A stretch of DNA of 23,297 nucleotides from an uncultured Faecalibacterium sp. (GCA_902463235.1 CABQER010000013.1:1-23297), one strand, 5' to 3'; positions 14,838-22,196 are shown, numbered from the stretch's first letter. The notes: generated from the sequence alone by a model not told the origin. Translations and numbers: made by a program.

Positions 14838-17225
14838 ATGGAACACTACGATTGGAATGAAGGCTGGCTGTTCACGCCCCGGTTCGACCCGGCACTGGTG
14901 CGGCCGGAGTGCGGACTGGAACTGGAACCGGTGCGCATCCCCCACACTGTGCGGGTGCTGCCCTACAATTACTGCAACGAAAATGAATACCAGTGCCTGT
15001 GCGGCTACCGGCGGGAGTTTTTTGCACCCAGAGAGTGGGCAGGCCGCACTGTTCTGCTCACCTTTGGTGCTGTTGCCCATGACGCGACCGTGTTCTGCAA
15101 CGGGCGGCGGCTGTTCCACCACGCCTGCGGCTACACCGCCTTCACGGTAGATCTGACCAGCGCTTTGCATCTGGGTCAGAAAAACGTGGTGGCTGTGCGC
15201 TGCGACAGCCGCGAGGATCTGAACATTCCTCCCTTTGGCGGGCAGATCGATCACCTGACCTACGGCGGCATCTACCGTGCCGTCAGTCTGGACATCAAGG
15301 AACCCGCCTATCTGCGGGATGTGTTCATCGAGACAAAGGCCGAGGGCGATTTCCGCATCTATACCTCCACCGTGGGTGAGACGGTAGGCTGCACACTGCA
15401 GGCCGAGATCCGCAGCCCTTCCGGCAGCCGCGCCGCCTACAGCGGCGAGCTTTCCCTGCCCATCACCGGCGTGCTGAACGGTGTGCACCCGTGGAGCATC
15501 GAGCATCCCACCCTGTACACCCTCACCGTACAGCTGATCCGCCCCGGCTCTGCCGGTCTGCCGGACCGTGTGCTGGACGAAAAGACCATCCGCTTCGGCT
15601 TCCGCACCGTGCAGTTCGTGGCAGGCGGGCTGTACCTGAACGGTCAGCGCGTGGAGCTGCGGGGCCTGAACCGCCACCAGAGCTACGCCTATCAGGGCTA
15701 TGCCATGCCGGACAGCATCCAGCGGCTGGATGCTCAGATCCTGAAAAAAGACCTTGGCTGCAACGCGGTGCGCACCAGCCATTCCCCCCAGAGCCCTGCG
15801 TTTCTGGATGCCTGCGATGAGCTGGGCCTGCTGGTGTTCACCGAGATGCCCGGCTGGCGGTACATCGGCGACGAGAGCTGGAAGGCGCAGGCCCTGCAGA
15901 ACTGCCGCGAAATGGTATGCCAGTGCCGCAACCACCCCAGCATCTTTTTGTGGGGTGCCCGTGTAAACGGCAGCGCCGACGACGAAGCGTTTTATAAGCG
16001 CACCAACGAGGCCATCCACCGGCTGGACCCCACCCGCCCCACGGCAGGCGCGCGGAACCACCGCAAGAGCCAGCTGCTGGAGGATGTTTACGCCTACAAC
16101 GATTACTCTTACCGTGGGCGCGGTGCCGCCTGCGAAGCCCGCGCCGCGGTGACTTCCGATCCCCGCAAGGGCTACCTCATCAGCGAGTTCGGCGGGCAGC
16201 AGCTGCCCACCAAGTCCTTTGACGACGAGACCCACCGGCTGGTGCAGGCTCTGCGCTATGCCGCCGGGATCAACGATTCCATTGCGCAGCAGGGTGTGGC
16301 CGGCAGCTTTGGCTGGTGCATGACCGATTACAACACCCACCGGGAATTTGGCAGCGGCGACCGCATCTGCTACCACGGCGTGATGGATATGTTCCGCAAT
16401 CCGAAGCTTTCGGCGGCGGTATATGCAAGCCAGAAAACGCCGCGTTCCCCCTCGGACATCGTGCTGGAAGTCTCTTCCGGCATGGCACTGGGCGACCTGC
16501 CCGGCGGCGTTCCCACGGCCTGCTGGGTGTTCACCAACGCCGAAAGCGTGCGGCTGTACCGCGGCAACGACTACATTGCCGAGTTCACGCCTGACCGGCA
16601 CGGCCGTTTTGCCGCCATGACGCATCCGCCCATTGAGATCAACGATTTTGTGGGTTCTCTGTTGGAAAAGTACGAGGGCATGGACCAGGCCTCCGCCCAG
16701 ATGACAGCCGCTATCCTGAACGAGATGCGCCGGGATGCCATGGAGCTTTCGCCGCTTTCCAAGGCGCGGATGCTTTCGCTGCGGCTGAGCTGGAACGAGG
16801 TAGCCCGCATGTATTACAAATACATCGGCGTGCTGGGCACACCGTGCGCAGCCTACCGTTTTGAAGCCGTGTGGCATGGCCGCGCCGTGCGCACCGTGGT
16901 GCGGGAACCGGTGCAGAGCGTCCGGCTGGAATGCACCGTGCACAACCCCATCCTCACCGACGGCCCCACCTGGGACTGCGCCGCTGTCAGCCTGCGCGCC
17001 ATCGACCAGAACGGCAGCCTGCTGCCCTACTGCGGCGAAGCCGTTCAGCTGAGCGTGGACGGCCCGCTGAAGATCATTGGTCCCAGCGTGGTGCCGCTGC
17101 GCGGCGGCATGGCGGGCACCTACCTTGCCACCACCGGCGAAGCGGGCCGCGCCGTGCTGCACTGCCGCATGGAAGGTGCGCTGGATACCGATGCCGTGGT
17201 GACCATCCGTTGCCGGGAAGCTTAA
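14838..17225 (+). CDS. Glycoside hydrolase family 2 protein lacking the acid/base glutamate
   Basis: GH2 enzymes include beta-galactosidases, beta-glucuronidases and beta-mannosidases. This 795-residue protein has no signal peptide, so it should be cytoplasmic and act on imported sugars. It shows the N-terminal sugar-binding jelly roll (about 1-170, with YGGIYRAVSL), an Ig-like domain (about 170-275), a TIM barrel (about 276-550; LRGLNRHQSY, VRTSHSPQSPAFLDACDELGL) and C-terminal Ig-like regions. The nucleophile is Glu450 in LISEFGGQ. The acid/base site, usually Asn-Glu after NHPSI.W, reads WGARVNGS, so Glu is Gly378 (codon GGC at 15969-15971). The 72-residue spacing to Glu450 fits the family. 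The frame is intact, so this is either a real substitution or a sequencing or strain variant. The substrate is unknown. Confidence 0.88.
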   Translation: MEHYDWNEGWLFTPRFDPALVRPECGLELEPVRIPHTVRVLPYNYCNENEYQCLCGYRREFFAPREWAGRTVLLTFGAVAHDATVFCNGRRLFHHACGYTAFTVDLTSALHLGQKNVVAVRCDSREDLNIPPFGGQIDHLTYGGIYRAVSLDIKEPAYLRDVFIETKAEGDFRIYTSTVGETVGCTLQAEIRSPSGSRAAYSGELSLPITGVLNGVHPWSIEHPTLYTLTVQLIRPGSAGLPDRVLDEKTIRFGFRTVQFVAGGLYLNGQRVELRGLNRHQSYAYQGYAMPDSIQRLDAQILKKDLGCNAVRTSHSPQSPAFLDACDELGLLVFTEMPGWRYIGDESWKAQALQNCREMVCQCRNHPSIFLWGARVNGSADDEAFYKRTNEAIHRLDPTRPTAGARNHRKSQLLEDVYAYNDYSYRGRGAACEARAAVTSDPRKGYLISEFGGQQLPTKSFDDETHRLVQALRYAAGINDSIAQQGVAGSFGWCMTDYNTHREFGSGDRICYHGVMDMFRNPKLSAAVYASQKTPRSPSDIVLEVSSGMALGDLPGGVPTACWVFTNAESVRLYRGNDYIAEFTPDRHGRFAAMTHPPIEINDFVGSLLEKYEGMDQASAQMTAAILNEMRRDAMELSPLSKARMLSLRLSWNEVARMYYKYIGVLGTPCAAYRFEAVWHGRAVRTVVREPVQSVRLECTVHNPILTDGPTWDCAAVSLRAIDQNGSLLPYCGEAVQLSVDGPLKIIGPSVVPLRGGMAGTYLATTGEAGRAVLHCRMEGALDTDAVVTIRCREA

Positions 17226-17275
17226 TTTCCGTCCCTTCATGATAGATTTGCACTCTGTTCAAAATTTCATCATGG

Positions 17276-17303
17276 TTGACTGGTATCCTAAGAACTGTAA
17301 AAT
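17276..17303 (+). promoter_or_regulatory. Promoter of the zinc-ribbon/DUF5685 pair
   Basis: TTGACT (17276-17281), a 16-base spacer and TAAAAT (17298-17303). A 14-bp GC palindrome (GCGGGCGCGCCCGC, just downstream of the -10, about 17308-17321) covers the expected start and could be an operator or a 5' stem. Confidence 0.65.
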
Positions 17304-17351
17304 AACGGCGGGCGCGCCCGCTTTGATTCCAAAACAAAGGATGCAGGAGTT

Positions 17352-17747
17352 ATGAGAGAAAAATTCCGTCAGTTTATGATCGGCCGCTACGGTACCGATG
17401 GCCTGAACCAGTTTTTGAGCATCGCGTCCATCGTGCTGCTGCTGATCTCGCTGCTCACCCGCTTCAGCCTGTTCACATGGCTGGGTCTGGTACTGCTGGT
17501 GCTGTGCTACTACCGCTCGCTCAGCCGCAACATTTCCAAGCGCACGGAGGAGAACTACCAGTACTATGCCCTGAAGGACCGCGTAGACCGTAAGTTCCGC
17601 GGTCTGAAGGATCAGTGGGCCAACCGCAAGCTCTACCACTACTACCGCTGCCCCAAGTGCCGCCAGAAGCTGCGTGTGCCCCGTGGCCGCGGCCGCATCC
17701 AGATCTCCTGCCCGCGCTGCGGCACCCAGTTCATCAAAAAGAGCTGA
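17352..17747 (+). CDS. Small membrane protein with C-terminal zinc ribbon
   Basis: Not assigned to a named family with confidence. The 131 residues contain two adjoining TM helices (about 20-36 and 39-53), a basic helical linker (54-95), and a C-terminal zinc ribbon with Cys100/Cys103 and Cys120/Cys123 (CPKC and CPRC). Both ends probably face the cytoplasm, placing the ribbon inside the cell. GCAGGAGT precedes the ATG. The stop is 6 bases before the DUF5685 start, which indicates cotranscription. The ribbon could bind nucleic acid or protein; nothing in the sequence decides which. Confidence 0.8.
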   Translation: MREKFRQFMIGRYGTDGLNQFLSIASIVLLLISLLTRFSLFTWLGLVLLVLCYYRSLSRNISKRTEENYQYYALKDRVDRKFRGLKDQWANRKLYHYYRCPKCRQKLRVPRGRGRIQISCPRCGTQFIKKS

Positions 17748-17753
17748 GCGGCC

Positions 17754-18593
17754 ATGTTTGGTTATGTTGTGCCCAATCAGGCCGCGCTTTCGGACGAAGC
17801 ACAAAAGCGCTACCGCACCGCCTACTGCGGGCTGTGCCGCCGCATCGACGCACTGCACGGCCTGCGGGGCCGCTTTACGCTGAGCTATGACCTCACCTTC
17901 CTGAACCTGCTGCTGTGCAGCCTGTACGAGGGCGAGACCGAAGCTTCTTCCGGCCACGACCGGTGCCCCATCCACCCCTTGGGCGGTGTGGAATGGCGGG
18001 CGGCCTCCCCCACCGATTACTGTGCAGATCTGAGCGTAGCTCTGCACTACTACAACGCCGAGGATAAGTGGAAGGACGACCGCAGCCTGCTGGGCCTTGG
18101 ATATGAAAAGCTGCTTACCAGCTGTAAGCAGGCTGCCGAGAGCCGCTGGCCCCGTCAGTGCAGCGCCATCCGCACCTGTCTGGACAGGCTGGCAGAATAT
18201 GAAGCTGCCGGGAGCGAAGATCTGGATGCCGTGTCCGGCTGCTTTGGCGAGCTGATGGCAGAGCTGTTCGACTACCGGCAGGATCACTGGTCACCGGAGC
18301 TGCGCAGCATCGGCTTCCATCTGGGCAAGTTCATCTACCTGCTGGATGCCTATGACGATCTGGAGCACGACCAGCGCAAGGGGGCCTACAATCCGCTGAA
18401 AGCACTCAGTCAGCAGCCCGGCTATGAGGAAGAGATGAAAGAGATCTTTGAGCTGCTGCTGGCGCAGTGTGCCCAGAGCTTTGAACGCCTGCCCTGCGTG
18501 GAGGACGCAGACCTGCTGCGCAACATCCTTTACTCCGGCGTATGGCTCAAATACAACTGCAAAACAGCCAAGCAGGCCCGCAGCCGTGGCTGA
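17754..18593 (+). CDS. DUF5685 family protein
   Basis: The N-terminus (MFGYVVPNQ, then YCGLC) and the central DAYDDLEHDQRKGAYNPL match what I recall of the DUF5685 family, whose function is unknown. The 279 residues look all-helical with no TM segment. Cys25, Cys28, Cys71 and His74 could form a metal site. Asp-rich stretches occur at 103-109 (EDKWKDD) and 198-206 (DAYDDLEHD), a pattern reminiscent of the two diphosphate-Mg motifs of all-helical isoprenoid synthases. That resemblance is my inference and may be coincidental. No strong ribosome site precedes the ATG, so translation may be coupled to the zinc-ribbon gene 6 bases upstream. A J-domain gene follows after 98 bases with its own promoter. 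Confidence 0.85.
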   Translation: MFGYVVPNQAALSDEAQKRYRTAYCGLCRRIDALHGLRGRFTLSYDLTFLNLLLCSLYEGETEASSGHDRCPIHPLGGVEWRAASPTDYCADLSVALHYYNAEDKWKDDRSLLGLGYEKLLTSCKQAAESRWPRQCSAIRTCLDRLAEYEAAGSEDLDAVSGCFGELMAELFDYRQDHWSPELRSIGFHLGKFIYLLDAYDDLEHDQRKGAYNPLKALSQQPGYEEEMKEIFELLLAQCAQSFERLPCVEDADLLRNILYSGVWLKYNCKTAKQARSRG

Positions 18594-18607
18594 ATGGCGG
18601 CTTTGTC

Positions 18608-18636
18608 TTGATTTTTCCACGGCAATACGGTAGACT
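18608..18636 (+). promoter_or_regulatory. Promoter of the J-domain gene
   Basis: TTGATT (18608-18613), 17-base spacer, TAGACT (18631-18636). The expected start falls at the foot of a GC-rich hairpin in the leader (TTGCGCGGC 18644-18652 with GCTGCGCGAA to about 18668). Confidence 0.55.
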
Positions 18637-18691
18637 ATAAACATTGCGCGGCACTGTGGCTGCGCGAAATGAGACGTGAGGAAGTATATCC

Positions 18692-19438
18692 ATGAGAGAC
18701 CCCTATGAGGTGCTGGGCGTTTCGCGCGGCGCAAGCGATGACGAGATCAAAAAAGCATACCGCGCCAAGTGCAAGCGCTGGCACCCGGACCTGAACCCCA
18801 ACGATCCTACCGCCGAGGAGCACTTCAAGGAAGTGCAGGCGGCTTACGATGCCATTACCAAGGGCGAGACCGGCCCCCAGATGGGCGGAAATCCCTACGG
18901 CAGCTACCAACAACAGGGTTACGGCCAGCAGAACTATCAGCAGCAGGGTTATCAGAACGGTTACGGCGGTTTTGACGGATTCGATGGCTTTGACCCGTTC
19001 GGTTTCGGGTTTGGCTTTGGCGGCTACCAGCAGGGTTACGGCCAGCAGGGCGCAAGCTATTCCGGCTCCGACAGCCCGGAGATGCAGGCCGCCCGCAACT
19101 TTGTGGCCAATGGCCGCTATGCGGAGGCCCGCCGCGTGCTGGACGGCATGACCGGCCGCAATGCCCGGTGGTATTATCTTTCCTCCCTCGCAAATCAGGG
19201 CTTGGGCAACCGCATCGATGCGCTGCAGGATGCCCGCCGTGCCGTGCAGCTGGACCCGGGCAACACCGAGTACCAGATGCACCTGCGCCGGATGCAGAAC
19301 CCCGGCCAGACCTACCGCACCACACAGGCCACCTACACCAGCCCCGGCGGCCTGATGCAGTGGTGCTGGAGCATGATCCTGCTGAACCTGCTTTGCAACT
19401 GCTGCTGCGGCGGCTGGGGCTTCCATTTCCGCATGTGA
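18692..19438 (+). CDS. J-domain protein with Q/Y/G/F-rich low-complexity region and Cys-rich C-terminus
   Basis: Probable Hsp70 (DnaK) co-chaperone. The J domain covers residues 1-58 with the essential His31-Pro32-Asp33. It lacks the zinc-finger and CTD of true DnaJ, so it is a class C protein. Residues 65-123 are low complexity: QQQGYGQQ-type blocks followed by FDGFDGFDPFGFGFGFGG, built from degenerate 15-base repeats. Residues about 129-200 resemble TPR helices (ARNFVANGRYAEARRVL, then ALQDARRAVQLDPGN). The tail (221-248) is hydrophobic and contains a CNCCC cluster, suggesting membrane insertion or metal binding. GAGGAAG precedes the ATG. It follows the DUF5685 gene. Confidence 0.88.
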   Translation: MRDPYEVLGVSRGASDDEIKKAYRAKCKRWHPDLNPNDPTAEEHFKEVQAAYDAITKGETGPQMGGNPYGSYQQQGYGQQNYQQQGYQNGYGGFDGFDGFDPFGFGFGFGGYQQGYGQQGASYSGSDSPEMQAARNFVANGRYAEARRVLDGMTGRNARWYYLSSLANQGLGNRIDALQDARRAVQLDPGNTEYQMHLRRMQNPGQTYRTTQATYTSPGGLMQWCWSMILLNLLCNCCCGGWGFHFRM

Positions 19439-19462
19439 TCCCGTTTTTCTCATAAGATACAG

Positions 19463-19499
19463 CAAGACCCCGCACCTTCTGGTGCGGGGTCTTGTTTTT
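19463..19499 (+). terminator. Intrinsic terminator of the J-domain gene
   Basis: A perfect 14-bp stem (19463-19476 with 19481-19494) with a TTCT loop is followed by five T residues on the plus strand. It sits between two converging genes. The minus direction lacks a T-run, although the stem may also protect or end the transcript of the secreted-protein gene. Confidence 0.92.
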
Positions 19500-19510
19500 G
19501 CTTTACGACA

Positions 19511-20440
19511 TCACTTTACGGTGATGTTGCGGCTGATCTTGCTGCAGGAGTAATTGCCGCCGATCTCTGCCGTCTGCACATAGGTGCCCGGCTCTGTGGG
19601 CAGCTCGCTGGTGGCATCACAGCCCCAGCCGGACTTCTTGTAGCTGTAGCGGATCTTATCGGTGGGCACCACCTGACCATCCACTTCCAGCACAGCCGCT
19701 TCATTGAAGCTTTGCAGCTCTACGGCGGTCATGGGCTTTTCGGCCTGCTGTGCCCAGTACATGCGCACGCCGTTTGTCTTGGGCTTGATCTTGAACATGG
19801 CAAAGCCTGCGGTGTTCATATCGCTGCTTTCCAGCGCCAGTGCACCGGCCACATAGTTGCCGGCATCCACCGGCTGCTCGTCCAGATAAATGCGGCTGAA
19901 CGCGCCCTCCGGCAGATACTTGCGGATCAGGTTCAGCGCAAGGCGCAGGCCGTTGGACACCTGATCGATGGTAGGCACATAGAAGTGCAGTACATCCATC
20001 ACCGAGACGGCCTCATCGGCCACCCGCAGCAGCACGCTGACATCGTTGCCGTCGATCAGCTGCTTGAGGTAGCTGTACACATTGAACTCCTCTGCCTGAT
20101 CCGGTGTCTTGGACATCTTCTTGGGCAGCGGGATCATCTTAAGCAGCGTGCGGATCTTATCCGACAGCACCAGCGTCACATAGCCATTCGCTTCGCCGCC
20201 AACGCCCACCACAACACCGATATACTGGGTATCGGCAGGGTTGGTCTGCACCTCCAGCTTGTAGTTGGATCCATAAACAAGGTCGCCCGTGGCTTTGAGC
20301 CGGATGGAAACCATATCATTCTGCTGCTCCAGCGCTGCATTTTCCTGCGGCAGAGCTGCTGCAGCAAACACCGGCGTTGCTGCCGCGCTGAGCATGAACA
20401 CTGCTGCCAGTGCAAGAGCTATCAATCGTTTGGCCTTCAT
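19511..20440 (-). CDS. Secreted protein of unknown function
   Basis: Not recognised beyond its export. The 309-residue protein has a clear Sec signal peptide: basic MKAKR, a hydrophobic core, and a likely signal peptidase I site after VFA near residue 26. There is no lipobox, LPxTG or TM anchor, so it is probably released or held non-covalently. The middle (about 85-180) is mixed helical with amphipathic stretches. The last 60 residues (TEPGTYVQTAEIGG.....NITV) resemble a bacterial Ig-like/MBG strand pattern. Three Cys-containing positions lie near the C-terminus. AAGGAGG lies 9 bases before the ATG. It has its own promoter with unusual flanking repeats. Confidence 0.85.
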   Translation of the reverse strand: MKAKRLIALALAAVFMLSAAATPVFAAAALPQENAALEQQNDMVSIRLKATGDLVYGSNYKLEVQTNPADTQYIGVVVGVGGEANGYVTLVLSDKIRTLLKMIPLPKKMSKTPDQAEEFNVYSYLKQLIDGNDVSVLLRVADEAVSVMDVLHFYVPTIDQVSNGLRLALNLIRKYLPEGAFSRIYLDEQPVDAGNYVAGALALESSDMNTAGFAMFKIKPKTNGVRMYWAQQAEKPMTAVELQSFNEAAVLEVDGQVVPTDKIRYSYKKSGWGCDATSELPTEPGTYVQTAEIGGNYSCSKISRNITVK

Positions 20441-20509
20441 TGCTTAAGACCTCCTTATTCTGTAAAGGGATCGCACAGCCGCGCCCCACGGCACACTGCG
20501 TCAGGAACC

Positions 20510-20525
20510 GGCATGATACCATGCC
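20510..20525. promoter_or_regulatory. Inverted repeat in leader of the secreted-protein gene
   Basis: GGCATG and CATGCC (20510-20515 and 20520-20525) flank a 4-base loop, roughly 12-28 bases downstream of the -10 box. It could be an operator or a 5' mRNA stem. Confidence 0.45.
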
Positions 20526-20537
20526 TGTTGTACCTCG

Positions 20538-20566
20538 ATTTTACCGCAAAACGCTGTTTTGGTCAA
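20538..20566 (-). promoter_or_regulatory. Promoter of the secreted-protein gene
   Basis: Minus strand: TTGACC (20561-20566), 17-base spacer, TAAAAT (20538-20543), five of six matches in each box. The start would be near 20531, about 90 bases before the ATG. Confidence 0.75.
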
Positions 20567-20570
20567 TAAC

Positions 20571-20588
20571 GTGATTCAAGTAATTCAA
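20571..20588. repeat. Tandem 9-mer directly upstream of the -35 box
   Basis: GTGATTCAA and GTAATTCAA (20571-20579 and 20580-20588, plus-strand reading) differ at one base. They abut the -35 box at 20561-20566, a typical place for an activator site or UP-like element. Confidence 0.45.
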
Positions 20589-20604
20589 TTTTTTTATATT
20601 TTAT

Positions 20605-20629
20605 GCAAAAAAGAGGAACCTGCCCTCTT
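20605..20629 (-). terminator. Intrinsic terminator of the GntR gene
   Basis: A short stem AAGAGG/CCTCTT (20611-20616 with 20624-20629) with a 7-base loop is followed on the minus strand by T residues. It lies 21 bases after the stop codon. The stem is only 6 bp, so termination may be partial. Confidence 0.65.
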
Positions 20630-20650
20630 CCAGCGGTTTCTCCCTCAAGT

Positions 20651-21325
20651 TCATTCATCAATAAAATATTCCGGGTGGACGCTGCGGGCCTGCGCCACCG
20701 ACTGCTTATACCGGCTCAGGTGGCTTTCCAGCGCTTCGCTCACGTCGTCCGCGCTGCCGTGCAGCAGTGCTTCCAGAATTGCCGTGTGCGAGGAGCAGAC
20801 CGACTTGTTTTCCTCGGTCTGCAGGCTGAACTTGCGGATGCGCTCCACATGCTGCAGGCTGGCCAGCATGTGGTCGTAGTGATCTTCCATGCCGCACAAC
20901 TCAAAGGATTTGCGGTGGAATGCATTATCCAGCTCCAGCATACGGGCAGTGCGGTCCGGCTGGCTCATATCCGCTTCCAGCACACGGTATGTCTCAATGT
21001 TGCTGCGGTATTCTTCCTCCTGCCGGGGTGTCACATGGCCGCGCAGCCGGTTCAGGATCTCTTTTTCCAGTGTATAGCGGGCAAACTGCTCCATCTCCAT
21101 CAACTTCAGGTTGATGGGTGCCACATGGGTGCCGCTCTGCGGTTTGATGTCCACCATGCGGGCCAGATTGAGCATCAGCAAAGCCTCCCGCATGGGCGTG
21201 CGGCTGATGCCCAGCTCTTCGGCCAGCTCCCGGTCATTCAGCGGATCACCGGGCTTCAGCTCCATCGTAATGATCCGGCTGCGGATCGTCTGGTATGCCG
21301 TTTCGCGCGCACTCAGTAATGGCAT
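20651..21325 (-). CDS. GntR-family transcriptional regulator, FCD (FadR-type) subgroup
   Basis: DNA-binding regulator of 224 residues. The N-terminal winged helix (about 5-72) contains GDPLNDRELAEELGISRTPMREAL, the GntR recognition helix region. The C-terminal all-helical FCD domain has the expected metal-ligand pattern Asp133, His137, His180 and His202. Such proteins usually sense a carboxylic or sugar acid and repress catabolic genes. No such pathway gene is adjacent, so its target is unclear; it may act at a distance or on itself. GGGAGAG precedes the ATG at 21325. A dyad in its own upstream region (21365-21391) may be its operator. Confidence 0.92.
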   Translation of the reverse strand: MPLLSARETAYQTIRSRIITMELKPGDPLNDRELAEELGISRTPMREALLMLNLARMVDIKPQSGTHVAPINLKLMEMEQFARYTLEKEILNRLRGHVTPRQEEEYRSNIETYRVLEADMSQPDRTARMLELDNAFHRKSFELCGMEDHYDHMLASLQHVERIRKFSLQTEENKSVCSSHTAILEALLHGSADDVSEALESHLSRYKQSVAQARSVHPEYFIDE

Positions 21326-21364
21326 GTGGTCTCTCTCCCTTCAACCTCCGGTGTAAAGCAAAAA

Positions 21365-21391
21365 TTGATATACTAGTATTGAAGTTATCAA
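21365..21391. promoter_or_regulatory. Dyad upstream of the GntR gene, candidate operator
   Basis: A 10-bp perfect palindrome ATACTAGTAT (21370-21379) lies within a wider inverted repeat, TTGATA (21365-21370) and TATCAA (21386-21391). It is 40-66 bases before the gntR start, where autorepression would be expected. The minus-strand TTGATA (21386-21391) could also be a -35 box, but no convincing -10 was found. Confidence 0.45.
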
Positions 21392-21484
21392 GACCATATT
21401 ACCCAACCACAGGGCGGCTGTCAAGTGTGGCTGCAACTAAAAATCGCCAACATTTTTCTCTGTTTTGTCAAGACAGGCCCCATG

Positions 21485-21522
21485 GCAGCACAAAAGCCCT
21501 CCGGGTGAAGGGCTTTTGCTGC
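21485..21522 (-). terminator. Intrinsic terminator of the PAP2 gene
   Basis: AAAAGCCCT (21492-21500) pairs with AGGGCTTTT (21509-21517), and GCAGC/GCTGC extends the stem around a small bulge. On the minus strand the T-run is part of the stem. It starts a few bases after the stop at 21525. Confidence 0.7.
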
Positions 21523-21524
21523 GT

Positions 21525-22160
21525 TTACTTTTTAGCGGAACGGTACACCACCGGCACCCACACAAAGGCCACGGCCAGACCGCACACCACATCAATGATG
21601 GAGTGCTGCTTGGTGAACACGGTGGACGCACAGATCAGTGCAGCCCACACCCAGGCCAGAATTTTCAGGGCCGGGCGCTCCTTTGCCAGCTTGCTGTGGC
21701 TGAACGCCAGTGCCATGCAGGCCGAGCTTTGGCAATGGATGGACGGGCACACATTGACCGAGGCATCCGCCCTCCAGATCAGCTGCATGATGCTCATTGC
21801 AATGTTGCTGCGGCCCACCGCATCCACTATGGGGCGGATATCCAGACCGTTGGGCAGCAGCATGTACAGGATCAGGCAGAAGGTCATGCCGGAAAACATG
21901 GTCAGGCAGAGCTTATCGTAGCTTTGGGTGTCGCACCACCACAGCAGGGCCGTCACACCAGCCAGCAGCACAAACCAGCTGCAATACGGAAAGATGAACC
22001 ACTCATTGAAGGGGATCCGGTCATCAAGCGGGGCGTGGATGATATATTTGGGATCTTTGATGGTCAGATCCAGCCAGAAGAACCAGATCAGATACACCAC
22101 CCAGTACAGCTGGAACCACAGGTGCGGGCGGCGCCGGCTCCACAATTGTTTTGGATTCAT
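21525..22160 (-). CDS. PAP2-family membrane phosphatase / phosphotransferase
   Basis: Polytopic membrane protein of 211 residues with about six TM helices and the PAP2 active-site motifs facing outside. Motif 2 is CPSIHC (Ser140, His142). Motif 3 reads STVFTKQHSIID, with His186 and Asp190. The Arg of the classical SRxxxxxHxxxD is Thr180, a form I associate with the branch resembling sphingolipid/inositol phosphotransferases. A weak motif 1 may be LPNGLDIRP (about 102-110). Expected substrates are lipid phosphates such as undecaprenyl or phosphatidyl phosphates, or lipid headgroup exchange; sequence does not decide. AGGAG precedes the ATG at 22160. Confidence 0.85.
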   Translation of the reverse strand: MNPKQLWSRRRPHLWFQLYWVVYLIWFFWLDLTIKDPKYIIHAPLDDRIPFNEWFIFPYCSWFVLLAGVTALLWWCDTQSYDKLCLTMFSGMTFCLILYMLLPNGLDIRPIVDAVGRSNIAMSIMQLIWRADASVNVCPSIHCQSSACMALAFSHSKLAKERPALKILAWVWAALICASTVFTKQHSIIDVVCGLAVAFVWVPVVYRSAKK

Positions 22161-22196
22161 GGTATTTCTCCTATATTTTCAATGTGATGACGTATG

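Noticed and set aside
14796..17240. 814-codon open frame on the minus strand opposite the GH2 gene
   Set aside because: Low-information composition, no ribosome site or motif, and the plus strand encodes a coherent GH2 protein.
17239..17274. Imperfect inverted repeat (CATGATAGATTT / AAATTTCATCATG) after the GH2 gene as a terminator
   Set aside because: The stem is AT-rich and mismatched, with no T-run following; no convincing terminator was found for the GH2 gene.
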